Part shown: in pieces, positions 1 through 12,762 of the stretch
How the letters are laid out: every line of letters starts with the position of its first letter
Numbering within the stretch: the first letter of the stretch is position 1
Source of the DNA: Symbiodinium sp. CCMP2592
Lineage: Eukaryota > Sar > Dinophyceae > Suessiales > Symbiodiniaceae
Length of the DNA: 64,000 nucleotides
Assembly (NCBI GenBank): GCA_905221615.1
Contig: CAJNDT010005875.1
Location: forward strand, 434,001 to 498,000
Direction: 5' to 3'
Notes under the pieces: model-generated
The model's database searches: none
Told to the model about the DNA's origin: nothing
Seen by the model: the letters and a program-made list of their open reading frames with translations, nothing else
Made by a program: the position numbers and the translations under genes

Positions 1-1421
1 TGTTCGATGTTTGTGGCTGTGTGTGGCTCATGGATGGACATCACTATGACAGCGGAATCTGTGGAATCTTGAAGTCAGCGCATATCGTGCGATTGCAAGA
101 GCTCTTTTCTCCCGACATGCACGGAGTTTGTTGTGACCGAGGATTTCAATCTTTCCTAGACATCTTCCTGGACCAGATGCTGTTGATGGGCTTGCTTGTT
201 GTAGATACAGAACCGGACCACCGGCTGCGGAGGTTTTCGTTGAATCCACTGAGGACGTGCCAAGTGCCAGGGCATCCAAAAAAAGCCGTCATGCGGAGAG
301 CATGCCGCAGAGCTCGCGTCAAGACTTGGGTGTGAAGCTCGTTAATGTGCACCACTCCATCTGTAGACAAGTGACACTGTGGAATGGACTTCGAAGCAAC
401 CCAAATCGAGTGTCTTGACCTGTGTCGCTCTGGAGAGGCTGGCTCACCTTCAAACTCGCCGACGAGGCCATCAGCAAACAGCCCTACGCCGCAGCAGCAA
501 ACTTCCATCTCGTCAGGGCCGTCTCCCCCACCGCATTCTCGCCAAAGATGTACGCAGGCCGAAGCATTGGGCGTGTGGCTTTAAGACTGCAGAGCATGGG
601 TTGTGCTGTGGCTCAGTGGACAGCAGTTGCTCGCTTCGCTCGAGTCCGGAAATTCAATCGAACCAATCCGTGTCCTCCTCCGTGAATGCGCCAGGAAGCA
701 AGGCAGCTTCGCGCTGGTGGAGGTCGGGGATCTTCGGACTTCGGGGATCTACAGCTCCAGCATCCCCTCATAGACGTGCTGCCGAAGAGTCGCAGAAGGG
801 TAGCCCGAGACAAGCCCGACTCCTGTGGCCGCAGTCTGATGACGGGCAGAGAGACCAGCATCCTGCCCGGACCTTGTGCTCTTGGTTGTTCTTGGGTCTT
901 GGCTGTTTGGACATTTTTTGCCGCTTGGATCGCTGGATCTCTGAGGTTGCTGGGCTCCTTTGTCTTCACCGCCAGCCTTGGCATCACGGAGGGTCCCGAG
1001 GCTCTGAGACAATTGAGACTCGAGGCGTGTCTCCAGGCTCCGCCAGCTTGTGCAGCGCAGGTCGTCTTCTTTAAGGATTACTTCGGCTTCACTCAGAGTT
1101 CCGGCCTTACCGGATTCGAGGCCAAGGTCGGCGTTGCAGTTGTCATGCCAGAGCAGCCTCGCCTGACGTTGCACAGTGCAAGCTGCAGCCCGCCAATGCT
1201 CCAAGACTTCCCGGAAAGTGCGTCAAGCTTCGGATGAAGTGAAAGACCTGCGTGAAAGGTGATATGTCTGATCTTTTGCTTGTGACCAGTATCTCGGCAC
1301 TGGCCGCGAGCTCAGTGCTAGCCTCTTGTGAATGCGGTGCTGTGGATGCTTCAGCAACTGGCCAGATTCGTTACATGGAGTCGAAAAGTTTCAATAAGTT
1401 GCATGCGACAGACATGGCAAG
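1..1421. other. Weak or no gene signal
   Basis: No confident gene. On the minus strand, about 170-370 and 760-1200 read as acidic/Leu-rich exon-like stretches, but no splice-consistent model could be built. A short plus-strand ORF near 1252-1494 may be an upstream exon of the membrane protein that follows. Confidence 0.2.
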
Positions 1422-3081
1422 TTGTTTTTCGCTGTACTGTACGGTGCCCTTCCATGGCTTCACTTTACGTCATGCTACATGTCCAGTGCCATGATCCTAG
1501 CGCTCGCTGATTCGTGCTCGGAACAAAGCCTCAAGCAGAATATCGCCGCAGTCACTTCTGTTTGCAAAGGTCCTAACACCTCTGCTGCCGGCAACGTCCT
1601 CAGTCAGCTGACAGGGCCTACAAAGGCATTCCAGAGATACTCGTGTCGGCACTTGAAGTTGCAAAGCAGAAACACATACAAAGTATCAATTCAACCTGTC
1701 GTGACTCACTAGTATTCGCCACTCAGACGCTCCTCGGTTACCTGGGCGAGACGCGAGGCTGCATGCTAGGCACGAGGGTGCAAGGATGCGGAATCTCGAT
1801 TTCTGCTGGGCTTAGGATGCATCAAATTGACATGTTCTTTTATCTCAGTGCACTGCAGCATAGGGTTTCGTGGAAAATCCGTGCAGGCTTCAGTTCTGCG
1901 AATGTTGCCAGTCGTTCAATTGAATTCAACCGGGTGGCACGTGTGGTCTACGAACAGCATTCATCAAGTGCCAGGCTGCATTGGAGTTGGGTTTACCACC
2001 CTCTTCCTGATCCTGGGAGTGGGCATCCGCTGGGTGCCGGCAGCCGCGGCAGGCTTGCCCATGCTGCGCTTTTCATACAGGGATTCAAGGCTTGATCCAC
2101 TGGCTACGGTTGATTGTCAAGACGCTGCCGCGGGTCTGTTCAACACTCTGCTCAACATAATGTTGCCGCTCATACACCTTTCCTCATGGCCTGGTGCTCA
2201 CAAGCACCAAGAAAACAACAGTTCCGTTCGAGGTTTAGGCGAGCATCCCAGAACATGGTCGAAAAATCAGAGCTCTTTCTTGCCGATGCGTGCTAAGTGG
2301 AGTTGTGCGACCTTTGATGCCCAAAATTTGAGCAGGGCAGGGACCGTCTTTTCTTAGGCAAGGGTCGGGGAGGGTGCGAATGCTTCGTGGAGTTTCCGGC
2401 TTAAAGAAGTCGACTTGAGATCTGCAAGTTCCGTACCGTAGTACCATGTCGACGTAAACACCCACAACAACGTTCAACACGCATCCCACCCCAAACACAT
2501 GCTCGCCCTGGTTACAGGCGTGCCCTCCATCGGGTAGCACCTGGGATTCGACATCCATCCAACAACCAAACGCCTAACCGTTGCACCACTGCCCCTCGTC
2601 ACACAAGAGACACGCTTACAGACATTGCAGCAGCACTGAACGGCACTGAATCGCCACGACACCTTTCCTCCAGACACATCTCTTTTCCGCGGTCTTTTCT
2701 ACCCCTCCTCCCGTTACCATTCCACAAAAATGTTTTCCTGTTCCTGCACACCCCTGGCCCTCTTCGCATCTCTCTCGCTCATTTCCTCTTCTTCCAAGTT
2801 TACAAGTCCTCCCGGTTCTGCTAGGCAGAACCTATGCGATTTCTGCTAAATGCGGTGCTTTCCATGCTGCCTAGCTGGCCTGGCTTGAACTTCACTGGCT
2901 TTTAGGGAACAGGGTTTTTAGCAGCCGATAAGCTGCCCATCGAGTCTCGGCCAGGCTTTAGCAGCGTTGGGTTTGCTTTCATAACTCATCCACACTGCAG
3001 CAGGCCTGTCTGTCGGCTTCTTCGGGTCAATCTCTGGCCTGGGCTACATGGCGCTGGTGCACTGCCACGTGCAACCGGAGC
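1422..3081 (+). CDS. Polytopic membrane protein, partial multi-exon gene
   Basis: Three segments read as hydrophobic exons behind AG acceptors. The first, about 1422-1510, begins LFFAVLYGALPWLHF and continues to SSAMILALAD. The second, about 1975-2080, contains CIGVGFTTLFLILGVGIRW followed by PMLRFSYR. The third, about 3001-3081, contains AGLSVGFFGSISGLGYMALV followed by HCHVQPE. Each gives one or two membrane helices with short polar ends, the usual pattern of a multi-pass transporter or similar membrane protein. A further hydrophobic segment near 3680-3740 (VGPAVLVAPFGFVLG) may be another exon. The family is not recognised, and start, stop and exact splice sites are not determined. The coding strand is inferred from composition and AG borders only. 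Confidence 0.4.
2543..2588 (-). other. tRNA-like promoter boxes (possible SINE head)
   Basis: Read on the minus strand, TGGTGCAACGG (2588-2578) resembles a pol III A box. TGTCGAATCCC (2553-2543) resembles a B box. Start-to-start spacing is 35 nt, shorter than in a normal tRNA, and no complete cloverleaf could be drawn. A tRNA-derived SINE head or a decayed tRNA is possible. No tail or target-site duplication was found. Confidence 0.25.
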
Positions 3082-4875
3082 GTCGTGGGAAGGGGGTTCG
3101 GTGAAGGATGCAGGGGATCTGAGGTCTTGATGTCACATCTGAATGGTCTGCATGGTATGCCTCAGAGCAACTCGCAGATGGCATCCCGAAGCTTTCCAAT
3201 GCAGGATCGCCTGGGCATGTTCTTGGGCATCAAGTCCTTCGTAGATGGTGCTGCGGGAGCCGTGTCGCCAGTGCACCCAGCTGCTTCCCTTTGGGTCCTG
3301 GGAGATATCGGAGAGCTCTGTCTTGCGTGCATAAGTGAAACCAGACCGAGGCCTGCTGCCGGTGGGTTCATCTACACGCGGGGCCACTTCCTCCCCTACG
3401 GCCTCACGTGCGGTGCCCAATAGGCTCGCAATCGCAAGCCTGCAGTCACAACCCGAGTGCTCTCAGGTGTGGACTCTGTGTTGTAACCGCCGCCATCTTC
3501 GCGAGCCTCACCCCTTTCAAAGACAAGGCCTTGTGGCACACACCTCTGAGTTCCGTAGTCGGTGTAGTATCTGACAGTAGTTCGTCTTGGTTTCACACGA
3601 TTCCGCTCACGTCTTCTCATAAGCATGTAGTCTCATCCGCTACAGATTTTCGCTTCATGTCCTATCTGTTTGGTATGGGGCTCTCGGTCCTCTTCCGTTG
3701 GCCCGGCCGTGCTAGTGGCTCCATTTGGGTTCGTTCTCGGGCGTGCAAACTTCGACGAAAGCCTTCGGACCTTGGGCCCCGGTATGCTGTCGGAGACTCT
3801 CTGCGCTGAGGGGCTCTGTGCTGCGATGCTAGGGCAAACAACTCACACGGGGCCTCTGACTTCGCTTCGGTTTGCGCCTTGGCATTTGCAGGTTGCTGCC
3901 GCTGGATAAGCTTGAGTGGCTCGGGAAGACAAGTTTGGTGTTTAGTTGCCATTGCCAGTGCCCGGCAGGGGAAGGACAAGGGGCTGACCTTCGAATCAGA
4001 GGCCTGTGGTCGTAGAAATTTCTGAACAGGAGCTGGTTCTCCCGCGATTTCTTTGAGACATTGTCACACTTTGTTTGACCTCGGAACTGTGCTGCCCAGT
4101 CCGAGCCTACATGTTGAGGATTGAGACTAGGCTTCCTAGGCACTCCATGTTCCTTTTCTTCTACTACTAGTCCTACTCCTACTGCTACTGCTATCGCTAC
4201 CGATGCTGCTACCGCTACTGCCGAGATTCTCCTGCTCGCTTTCGTGGCTGTAGCTCCGGGCCCTGTGGCCCCTAGCACATTTTCTTGACTGGTATTTCTA
4301 GACAGCTCCTTGCCCATGGCTAGTGTTGTTTTGCTGTTTCGCATGTCCTGTACGAGGATGACGGCCATGTAAATCACAGAAACTGTGCACTGCCAGACGG
4401 TGCCGATGATTGGCAAGGACAAGGATATTGAGTCCGATGACGAGGCGCGCAGGAAGAGTATGGCTGGGCAAGCTGAACTTCACGATTCCCGTAGGATGGT
4501 CTTCCGATAGCACACTTCATGTCCGAGAATTTGCAGTTCAGCCAGGGCCTTACTGTGGGCACCACTGTTGAAAGGTTCGAAGGTCTCGAGCCATGCCGTT
4601 GGTTCATGCTGGACGATGTGCTGCCCTGAGGCAAGAACAGCTTGCTAAAGCTGATGACGAATGTGTCCGGGCTGCATTGGGGTGTGGGTAGCCGTGTAGC
4701 TGGCTGAGGGCTTCTTTTCTGCATTGCATGGTTGGGAACCAATTGCGTCGTGGTAGCCAAATGATACTTTCAGACGTTTGCTGGGTCGCGCCTTTCTGCA
4801 CGGGATTTCAGGTTTTCGGAAGCGCTGTAAGCAAGATGGGCTTGAAACGGTGTCAGTGCATTGGAACGCTCCTGC
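3082..4875. other. Intergenic or intronic, no clear gene
   Basis: No convincing exon apart from the hydrophobic stretch near 3680-3740. A degenerate CTACTG/CTACTC run at about 4161-4225 produces an Ala/Val-rich minus-strand reading frame that should not be taken as protein. Confidence 0.3.
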
Positions 4876-7093
4876 TCATGAATTCCAGCCTGTCAGTCTG
4901 CGTACGCGGGTGTATTGAGCCACCAAGCTAGCATTGAGGAAATTGGCATCCTCATGCACGATGACCAGCTGAAGCCGTCGCCTCAGTGCTTCACAGGAAG
5001 CGGTCCAGTCGTATCTTGATTCCGACCGAATGTTCTCACGTGTGAAGCACACATCCGTCCGAATCTTCCACATGTAAGAGCCTGACGTTCATCGCTACAG
5101 CTTTGGCTGCAGGAGCTTGTTCTATGCGCAGAACGACCACGGAAGCAAGGGCTTTCGTCGATGTGCTACCATGCACGTCGACAACTTCGCAAAGGCCCGT
5201 ATGAGCGGTATCTGCCGGTCTGCGTCGTTCTTCCTGCAAATTCTTCATGAGCAAGGGCACATCAGGGGCACCGAGGGATTCCACTGGCAGGCAGCAGCCG
5301 GCCAGGAGAGCGTCCGGAGGCTCCGCCAACTGCGTGGTGCCAAGACGACGGAGCTGCTGCCGCCAGACCCCACACCTCCGCCGTGGGCACAGCTTCTGCG
5401 GAGAGAGCCAGTAAGAGATTCAGAATGCACGTGCCGGCTAAGCTCTTTGCAAGCCGACATCGTTGTCTGCAAGATCCAGTAGGTGCTGTAGTGCGCTCAC
5501 TACATGACGGTCGTTGCCGACCCGGCTCACAGCACTTGACGATGTGAAGGGGTGTCACGGGCTCGATATAATGGGAGGCTGACGAGACAGGACTACCCTG
5601 GCAGATCAATGCTTCGTGACATCCAGACTAGTGTTGCTGGTTCTGCATAGCCAGAAGCAAATACCAGAACGACATTTGTGGTATCCCTGTAGCTGCTGTT
5701 GCTTTGGCGCTGCTTGGCTCCTGTCGGGTGAGCTGTCTCCATAGTTTCCATCATGGTGTCGGCATTGACGCTCACCTCCGAGGCTCGGGACAGATGCGGA
5801 AGTACGGAAGTATCATCTTAGTATTTTGCACTTGAAAGGTTGCAGATGCAAGGGTCATGCGCTTGGGGTCCAGGACGGTAACCTGACCGTCCTGGACTTG
5901 CTCCAAAAAGCCGCTCCGGAAGCAACCGTGAGTCTTGCAACTGGTCCCTTCGCCACATCTTATGAAGAGCTGCACAACATGAGGCAGCGGACGTCCACAC
6001 TGCAGAGCTTACCGCGGTCAGGCAACTCCTGGAAGAGGCAGACCTGCAGAACAGACTTGCAGAAGTGCTGCTTTTCGTGCTGTCTGCTTCTTGCCGCGGC
6101 AGCAGAGTTTGGTTTCAGAACGGGAGGGCTCTAGGAAGAGCTGGTTGTCAGGGTGACGGTTCCCTGTATGAGAGATGGCTCGGATGCGTGTGCTGACGGA
6201 GAGGTCTTAGATCCTCTTGCCCAAACATGGGGATGAGACTTTACCCTGCAAAGCATGCTTGTCGGTGTTTTGAGATGCCTCCGACATGCTATAGGCGAGC
6301 TCGTCCCTTGACTCTTTTTCAAACTCAAGTCCCAAGCCTTTGGCCGCACACGCACTGTGGACATCGCGAAAGCTGACGATTAATCGAGCAACCAAAGTGC
6401 ATGGCAACTCCGAGCCTGCCGTTCTCTGCTCTTCGACTAGTCCACGGCATGCTTTGCATCAGGCATCCGAAGCGCTTCGTCGTGAGCAGGAACGGTCCAA
6501 GCGATGTACCTTGGAAGAATGATCGCTAAACGATGAAGGCTGTTTGGTTTGCAGAAATTACAAGCTTGACCGATTTAGACTTGATCTGTGCTTGCCCCCA
6601 AGTTATTCAACGGCAAGACTCGGCATCGCTGGTGCCGCCTACACCTGCCTCGCGGCCACCGAAACTCGAAGTCACAGGCGGGGGTGTCTCAGAGCTGTGA
6701 GCGCTAGCGGAAGGTCCTGAAGCACCATTGTTGGGGCAGAAGTCGCATTTCCATTGTGCATAGTCCGGCATACGACTCCATTTTGGAGTCGAGGTACTAC
6801 CAGCACGGACATTCATGGGGCCTTTCCTGAGGGTACCTCCATTTATGGGGCACTTCTTGCACGGACTGGATCGTTCTGCCAAGCATGGTGACTCCTGGCC
6901 AAGGCGATGATGTGCAGCTGCAGAAGAAGCTTCCCGGCTCCGTCGACGCTTCGGAAGGACTGGAGCTGCCGATGAAAATGCATTCCTGGATTAGGACATC
7001 AGATGCACGGAACTTCCAGCAAGGTCTCAGCCAAAAAGGCATTGCATGACCACATCTGTAGAGGTCTGGTGCCCGAAGCAGCCACCAGCGCAA
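4876..7093 (-). CDS. Cluster of minus-strand exon-like segments, unknown gene
   Basis: Several minus-strand stretches have the composition of real protein. 7030-6850 includes ASDVLIQECIFIGSSSPSEA. 6870-6620 has two CxxC pairs (CKKC and CDFC) about 45 residues apart, which could bind zinc. 6407-6210 includes LEFEKESRDELAYSMSEA. 5900-5830 includes FLEQVQDGQVTVLDPKRM. 5230-5070 includes VAMNVRLLHVEDSDGCVL. 5050-4876 includes RRRLQLVIVHEDANFLNA. They lie in different frames, as expected for exons, but the splice borders were not resolved. They may belong to more than one gene. The opposite strand at 5990-6090 also gives a coiled-coil-like frame, so strand is uncertain there. Confidence 0.3.
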
Positions 7094-7635
7094 AGGGCTC
7101 CTTCCGCAGCGCTAACTTCCAGGGTGTGCTGCCGGGCGATGTGCCTTGCCTGCTTGGGGGACTTCTGCACTTACCGATGTTGGGCTATTGACAGGTGAGA
7201 ATGAACCACGAGACTGTGTAGCCTAAGGTTCGGGTAAGCCAGGTGTATGGCGTGTCTCTCATCTTCAAGGGAACGTGTGCATAATTTCCGCCAGGGGAAG
7301 GTAGCTTGCAGATGCACCATGTCAGATGCAGATCTCAGACATTGTGAGAGCTGCCAACTTCAGCCCAGTGGTCTTGGTATCTTGTCATATGCGGTCCATT
7401 GCAGCCAAAAGGTTTTTACTTGTGACAACAAAACGGAAGCGAAATCCAACAAGCATCGTACGATAGAAGCATTGCTGTCCCGATCCTAACGAAACCCTCA
7501 GAGCAGCAGAGCCCTTAAGGGACCCACTTTGACAATTTGAGACGCCTTGAACCGAGGAACCTTCCGGGTCCCGCCGCCATTCCAGACTATCCGAGCTCCC
7601 GGGATCGACGCTGGGCGATGTCTCAATCCAGGATG

Positions 7636-7747
7636 TATAGTATAGTAATAGTAGTAATAGTATAGTAATAGTAGTAATAGTAGCAATAGTAGTAATAGTA
7701 GTAATAGTAGTAACAGTAGTAATAGTAGTAATAGTAGTAATAGTAGT
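7636..7747. repeat. (AGT/AAT)n-type microsatellite
   Basis: Alternating AGTAAT and AGT units run for about 110 bp. The poly-Leu/Tyr reading frames across it are artefacts of the repeat. Confidence 0.9.
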
Positions 7748-9136
7748 TAAACCGGTCTGGGGAAAGTGAAATCAAAGGGTCGTGTCAAGAAAGACATGGC
7801 TGTTCGCTTAGACTGCAAGTTTAGTTTTGCTGCCCTCTTCTTGCTCGCATCCTTTGTCGGCAAGGTTCAGATGTTGCGCAGTTGCGTTTGTTTAGCGCAG
7901 GCTCTACTGATGTTTTCGCAGATGACTCATGCTGACATATTAGCCGACTTGACGTTTTGACCAACCAGCTAGGAATGACACAGATGCTTGCGTAAGAGCT
8001 TAACATCATCGAGCCTGGGCCCTTGCCGATTTTTCGGCGAGGGGTGGGAAAAGGCCTTGATATGAATGCCGGTGCCAGAATTATTGGATCCCAATGGGGA
8101 CAGCAGACAACAGTAGGGTGCTGTTGTCTAGTCCAAGGGCGGAGGGCTGGTCGTGAACCTTTTGCCAGGCAGGCATGTTGCAATCCTAAGTAATCGACAA
8201 CTTGGACTGAAAAGGACCAGGTAACCTTTGTGACGAGTCAGGTTTCTAGCCTTGGTTACGGCATCACTTCAGGCCTCCGCCGGACGTAAAACTGGCAGCT
8301 GCATGGAGAAGGCATGTGCTCTGGGAGAAGATTGAGGCATTCAGGATTCGGGTGTTTGTGTTCATGCATGCACTGCGGCCAGTACAGTGTAGAGTGTGTA
8401 GTAGAGTCTAGGGGACTTGAACTGCATGTGGGAAAGCGAAACCTCGAGGATTATCACTCTCTCATGAAGGGCACACACTTCATCTAAGTGGTCGCCAGCC
8501 TTGGCTGGTGTCGACAGTGCTGTAATGCAGGAAGGCAGCCACCACCACATCGAAGATTACAAGGAGAGGGACTTGTGGAGCTAGTGTTGGTCCATCAGCA
8601 GGATCTGTCGACACGTGGCCACATCGTCTCATGCGTCGGCTGTATTCAGGACGAATACTGTTGTGCAGTGTTTCTCACGAAAGCAGTAGTACAGGAGTTG
8701 GGACCTCCTTGTTGATTCCACGTGCGTTGTTCGCATGAACATCGACAAGAGCTTAAACACAACCTGGTTCCGAGTTCTGTGTTGCGGGGGAAAGCGCTTC
8801 ATTTGCTTACGACATCATTCATACGAATGTTTCTGATTCACGCATGGCACTGAGCCATCCTGCTCAAGGCCCTGTTCGCAGTTCCAGCGACACACACCCA
8901 CACACATGCTCGTGGTGTTGCGTGTTGTGCGACACATGCAACATGTCAACGCCCTTCGTATGCTTTTAGCCGAAGGGTTCATGTGTGCGGTGCTTCACGT
9001 TTGAGTGTCAACAGCAGGACTGTCACCAACGGTGCTCCGGGCGATCATGGCCTGGAGGAGCTACGTGGAAAGTCGTGGAAACCTCGAGCCATGTAGTGGT
9101 CGTGGGTGGCAAATGCCGCAGAGCCTTCGAGGATGA
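7748..9136. other. No assigned gene
   Basis: Only isolated exon-like fragments are visible: a minus-strand one near 8500-8400 (HLDEVCALHERVIILEV) and a plus-strand one near 8570-8715. Either could be an unassigned exon of a flanking gene. Upstream N-terminal exons of the channel at 9.1-19.8 kb may lie here. Confidence 0.3.
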
Positions 9137-12125
9137 CTCCGACCAGAGCTTTCTGCTGCACTTGTCGAACAAGCAGAGAGCTCGGAGAGCGGAGCGAGCT
9201 ATTGGAACGGCACGACGCTTCAAGAGTCTTCCTTGAGGTTGGTGCTGGATCCCAGTTCCCCGAAGCGCTTGGCCTTCGAGGCACACCCAGATGTTGCAAA
9301 ACCGGTTCATCGCAGAAATCTTCGTTCGGACATGTTGGGTGAAGCTCCACATCCCCATGGCCATGTATTTAGGTTCTGGGACTGTTCCTCATCATCTACG
9401 ATCTCTTCTGGCTTCCCATGCAGGCACGTGGCCTCCTTGCTATAGATGGCGTACGGAACAGTCAGTTGAGGAGTCACTGTGCACGAGATACAGAAGCGCT
9501 GACGGCTTCCAGTATCGCATGGGGCCGTGTGCTTTTTTAACAGGTGTTCGATCCCCCCGGGAACGCCTTCACAGAGGCCGGAAATGAAAGACGGGTGGAG
9601 AAATGCGAGATGTACCTTTGCAGAATGGCCGACGGTACTTGGTCCATGTGTGGGAAAATAACTTTCGAGGTAGGTCGTGGACATGGCATGCTCAGTACAG
9701 TACTGGTTTGTTTCAGCAGAGCCCTGAATGCTGAATATTACTGGCAGGCGATGGGTTGGTGCTCCAGCATCTACTGGGCTCTGGATATTCCGATGTCCTT
9801 CCTGGTCGGCTGCTTGCCTTGCAAATGCTTATATCACATTTTCGGTTTTCGTTCTATTTACAGCAGAGGACCTCCACTCTCTTCTCACCGGGGCATTGCG
9901 CGATGCAGTTCTTGCAACAGCACAAACATGCTTCTTGCATGTCCTAAGCCAGGTAGAAAGCTGGGAGCCAGAAAAGCTGAAGGCAAGCAGGAAGGAAGGG
10001 AGGGTGGACGGAGGTGAGGAAGGAAGGGAGGAAGGAAAGGAAGGAGGCAGGAGGGTAGAAAGGAGGAAAGCAGAACAAAGGAGGCAGGAGTGAAGACTCA
10101 GCGTGGAAGTGAGATGGAGAGAACAGCGTCAACCCTCCAGATCCCAACATCAGCGTGCATAACGCAAAAGGCAGCTAGTCTTGTCTTGGAGCATGTCAGG
10201 GTTTCGAAGCTGTTCTTCATCGGTGCATGAGTTCTCACCAACTTCTTTTAGTTTGTAGTTTTATTTTTGGGCTTTGCCTCTCACCCAGGCCAGATCCTCC
10301 AGACAAAGGGCATCATTGAGATGCGGGTGAGAGCTATCGCAGGCATCCAGCTGTTTCAATACATGTAGTAGGGTTTAGGTTTAGGGTTTATGGGCTTAGA
10401 CTTGGAGCCAGACTTGTGACCTTCGGGACGCTCGTAAGACTTGTCCGGAAGCGGGAACTGTTCGCTGCGCGACACCTGTTGCTTGACAACTTTTCAGTCA
10501 TTACACACACACACACACGCATATATATATATATATATATGTTTATACATAAATATGCACACATATATCTGTATACACATACGCGCACATGTTTCTAATG
10601 CCCCGAAGCCCTTTTCAAATTGTAGTGTTCAGCTTTTTCTCAAGTGCAGGGGCTGATGCAGTGCATCTTCGGGAAACTTTGGGAGGCATCTACATCCGCG
10701 GCTGGTTCTGGTTCGATATCCTTGTCGTCTCGGTGGACTGGGCCCTGAATGTCTATGAGATGGCCGCTTGCTTTCTGTTGATTTCCCAAAAACATGAGTT
10801 AGAGGCAAGAGGAATTTCTCCGAAACAGTGTCCGGAAGAAGAAGTTAAGTCTGTGAGGATGCTTTGGAAGTGTCTTGGACTTCAGGCGAAATGTGTCTGT
10901 TGGTTTCGAGAGCGTTGTTGCTGGGGCGATGGTGAACCTTGCGCGAGACTTCGGTTTCCCCATGAAGCTTGGTTTGGTTCCAAGGTCACCAACACTCGCA
11001 ACGTTGGAGGACCTTTCGGGATGTGGTCGCTCGTGCATTGTTGAGATTTACGGATCTCACGGGCAAGGTTTGTAACGAGGCTTTATGGCCCACAAGTGTC
11101 CCGTGACATTTCCCAGCAGGCTCGGTGGGCATCTGGAGGTTGCCGCGTGCTCCTCCGTGATCGCTTGATCGTGTTCATCATCAGCATCATCATGATCACC
11201 ACTATCATCACGACCACTGTCATCATCATCATCGCAAGCATCACAATCATCATCATCACCGTCATCATCATGCTTCCACATCGTGCCTCGCCGTCTTCAG
11301 GGCCGTCGTCCTGGCGTTCATTACATGGGTATTGACATATTGCAATTTTTTCTTGAAGCCGGTGTTCATTCTGCCATATTCCCATCGCCTGCCTAACCTC
11401 ACTAGCATGCAGTCATGAAGCATTTTCAGCCGTTTTTTTAAGCGGAAGCGGACTTTCGAAAGAGTGCACTTGGGCTCAATAAAACACCCTACGATGCACG
11501 GAAGCAGTCAGAAAAGTGGAAACTGGCAGCAACATGATGGACCCGGCTGCCGATTACTCGGCACAAGTTGTGAATGGGTAGTTCCTCTGCCAGGCTTTGC
11601 ACATGACGCCGATCCGTTTTTTATTGCATTGAAGTCTTTGCTGCTCGTCCAGCCGTGTCATGAGTGGATGTGTTGGATTTATCTTGCAGGAATCAGCGCC
11701 CTCCGGCTCGGCAAAGGACAGTCTGAGCTTTCTTTGCTGCTGAAGATGTGTCTGGAACCGACATGTTTCGCTTCCTGGGCGCCTCACCTCAAACATCCTT
11801 CGAGGAGTGCGCATCCTCCGCGTCTTTCGCCTCATCCGTGTGTTGAAAGGAGGTGGGATGCTTCAGGACACCGTCAGTGTTTCGAGGTTTCGGTAGCTTT
11901 CCAGTCGTCTGCAAAGCCACGTGCATCGGTTCCTTACAGGAGCTGCTGGATACGATCCACTCCGAGCACTGTATCATCATAGTGTCTCGCTCTGCACGAG
12001 CCTGCTTCTTCTATGTCCATGTCGGACGTGTACGAAAGACCCATGGCCCATCCCGGCGAGGTCGGAATCGTGAAGCTTCTTGGTCTGATCCTCTGCGTGA
12101 ACCACTTCATCGCGTGCCTCGGCAC
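9137..12125 (+). CDS. Voltage-gated CNBD channel: N-terminal and S1-S5 exons
   Basis: Exons read in order give the voltage-sensor half of a six-helix cation channel. The pre-S1 exon (within 9137-9280) ends VLDPSSPKRLAFE. S1 is 9373-9423 (VLGLFLIIYDLFWLPMQ). S2 is 9748-9811 (MGWCSSIYWALDIPMSFLVG). S3 is 10650-10750 (YIRGWFWFDILVVSVDWALN). S4 is about 11746-11872, with arginines every third residue (ILRGVRILRVFRLIRVLK). The S4-S5 linker is 11940-11981 (ELLDTIHSEHCIII). S5 is 12061 to about 12121-12125 (KLLGLILCVNHFIACL). Reading phases agree across the introns at 9281, 9424, 9812, 11873 and 11982. The first three of these start with GC and the last two with GT. The order and motifs match the EAG/HCN/CNG-like channel superfamily of the plasma membrane. 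The S3-S4 junction and the start codon are unresolved. Confidence 0.75.
10370..10390. repeat. Degenerate TTTAGGG telomere-like repeat
   Basis: Three tandem near-copies of TTTAGGG lie inside the S2-S3 intron of the channel gene. Confidence 0.6.
10504..10590. repeat. (CA)n/(TA)n microsatellite
   Basis: A run of CA followed by TA and CATA units, inside the S2-S3 intron of the channel gene. Confidence 0.85.
11175..11273. repeat. (ATC)n-type microsatellite
   Basis: A run of imperfect ATC units inside a channel-gene intron. The poly-Asp/Met/Ile frames across it are artefacts. Confidence 0.85.
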
Positions 12126-12246
12126 GTGACATCAGCCTGAGTCGGTCTCGGATCCCAGCCCGGAAGAGACTGGACCTTCAGACCAGAGCGGAGGCAAACT
12201 GTAGGGGAGGTATTTGCTTTCTTGTGTTACACATGCCACTTTGTTC

Positions 12247-12342
12247 GGAACCTGATTAGGAAACCTTGGGCCTGTAACCGCGAAATAGTAGGATTCAGGA
12301 GAGGAGCCCGAATAAAGGCCCAAGGTTTCTTAATCAGGTTCC
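12247..12342. repeat. Near-perfect inverted repeat, 27-bp arms
   Basis: The left arm (12247-12273) is complementary to the right arm (12316-12342) at 26 of 27 positions; the loop is 42 nt. It lies in the intron between the S5 and pore exons. It could be a small foldback/MITE-like element or a structured RNA. No flanking target-site duplication is evident. Confidence 0.75.
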
Positions 12343-12762
12343 TGCATTACCCCTAAGTTCGAGCCCAAGCATCCCGCCTGCAGCCTGCAGCCAGGGGTAC
12401 TTACCCCCGCCCGGAAGCTAGCGAATTCGGAGGCTTGCGGATGTTGATGTCCTAGTTCAGGTGCGTGTGGTTTTGGATTGGGAGACAAGATCCCGACGGT
12501 GTAGACACATGGTTCTATGACAACGCTTCCTGATCGCACGCAGAACGGGATGTGTCTTTCCTTGACAGTGGCAGTGTCCAGCAGCCTCTCAGTTTGCCAA
12601 ACCTTCCAAGGCCATCAATTCCAAAAGCATTCCTTATCAGCACCTCTGCTTAGTTGAGCAGCCTTGGGTTGTTGCTCCAGGGGCTTGTGATTCCGAGGCA
12701 TAGCTGCTCTCACTACTCCAGCCTGGAGAGTGCTAGGATGGGGCAGACTCTGCCAGCTGCAG

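Noticed and set aside
6775..6795. CCATTTTGG followed by AGTCGAG, resembling part of the dinoflagellate spliced leader
   Set aside because: The match covers only the central CCATTTTGG and the surroundings form a local palindrome. A real relict leader would show the CTCAAG end.
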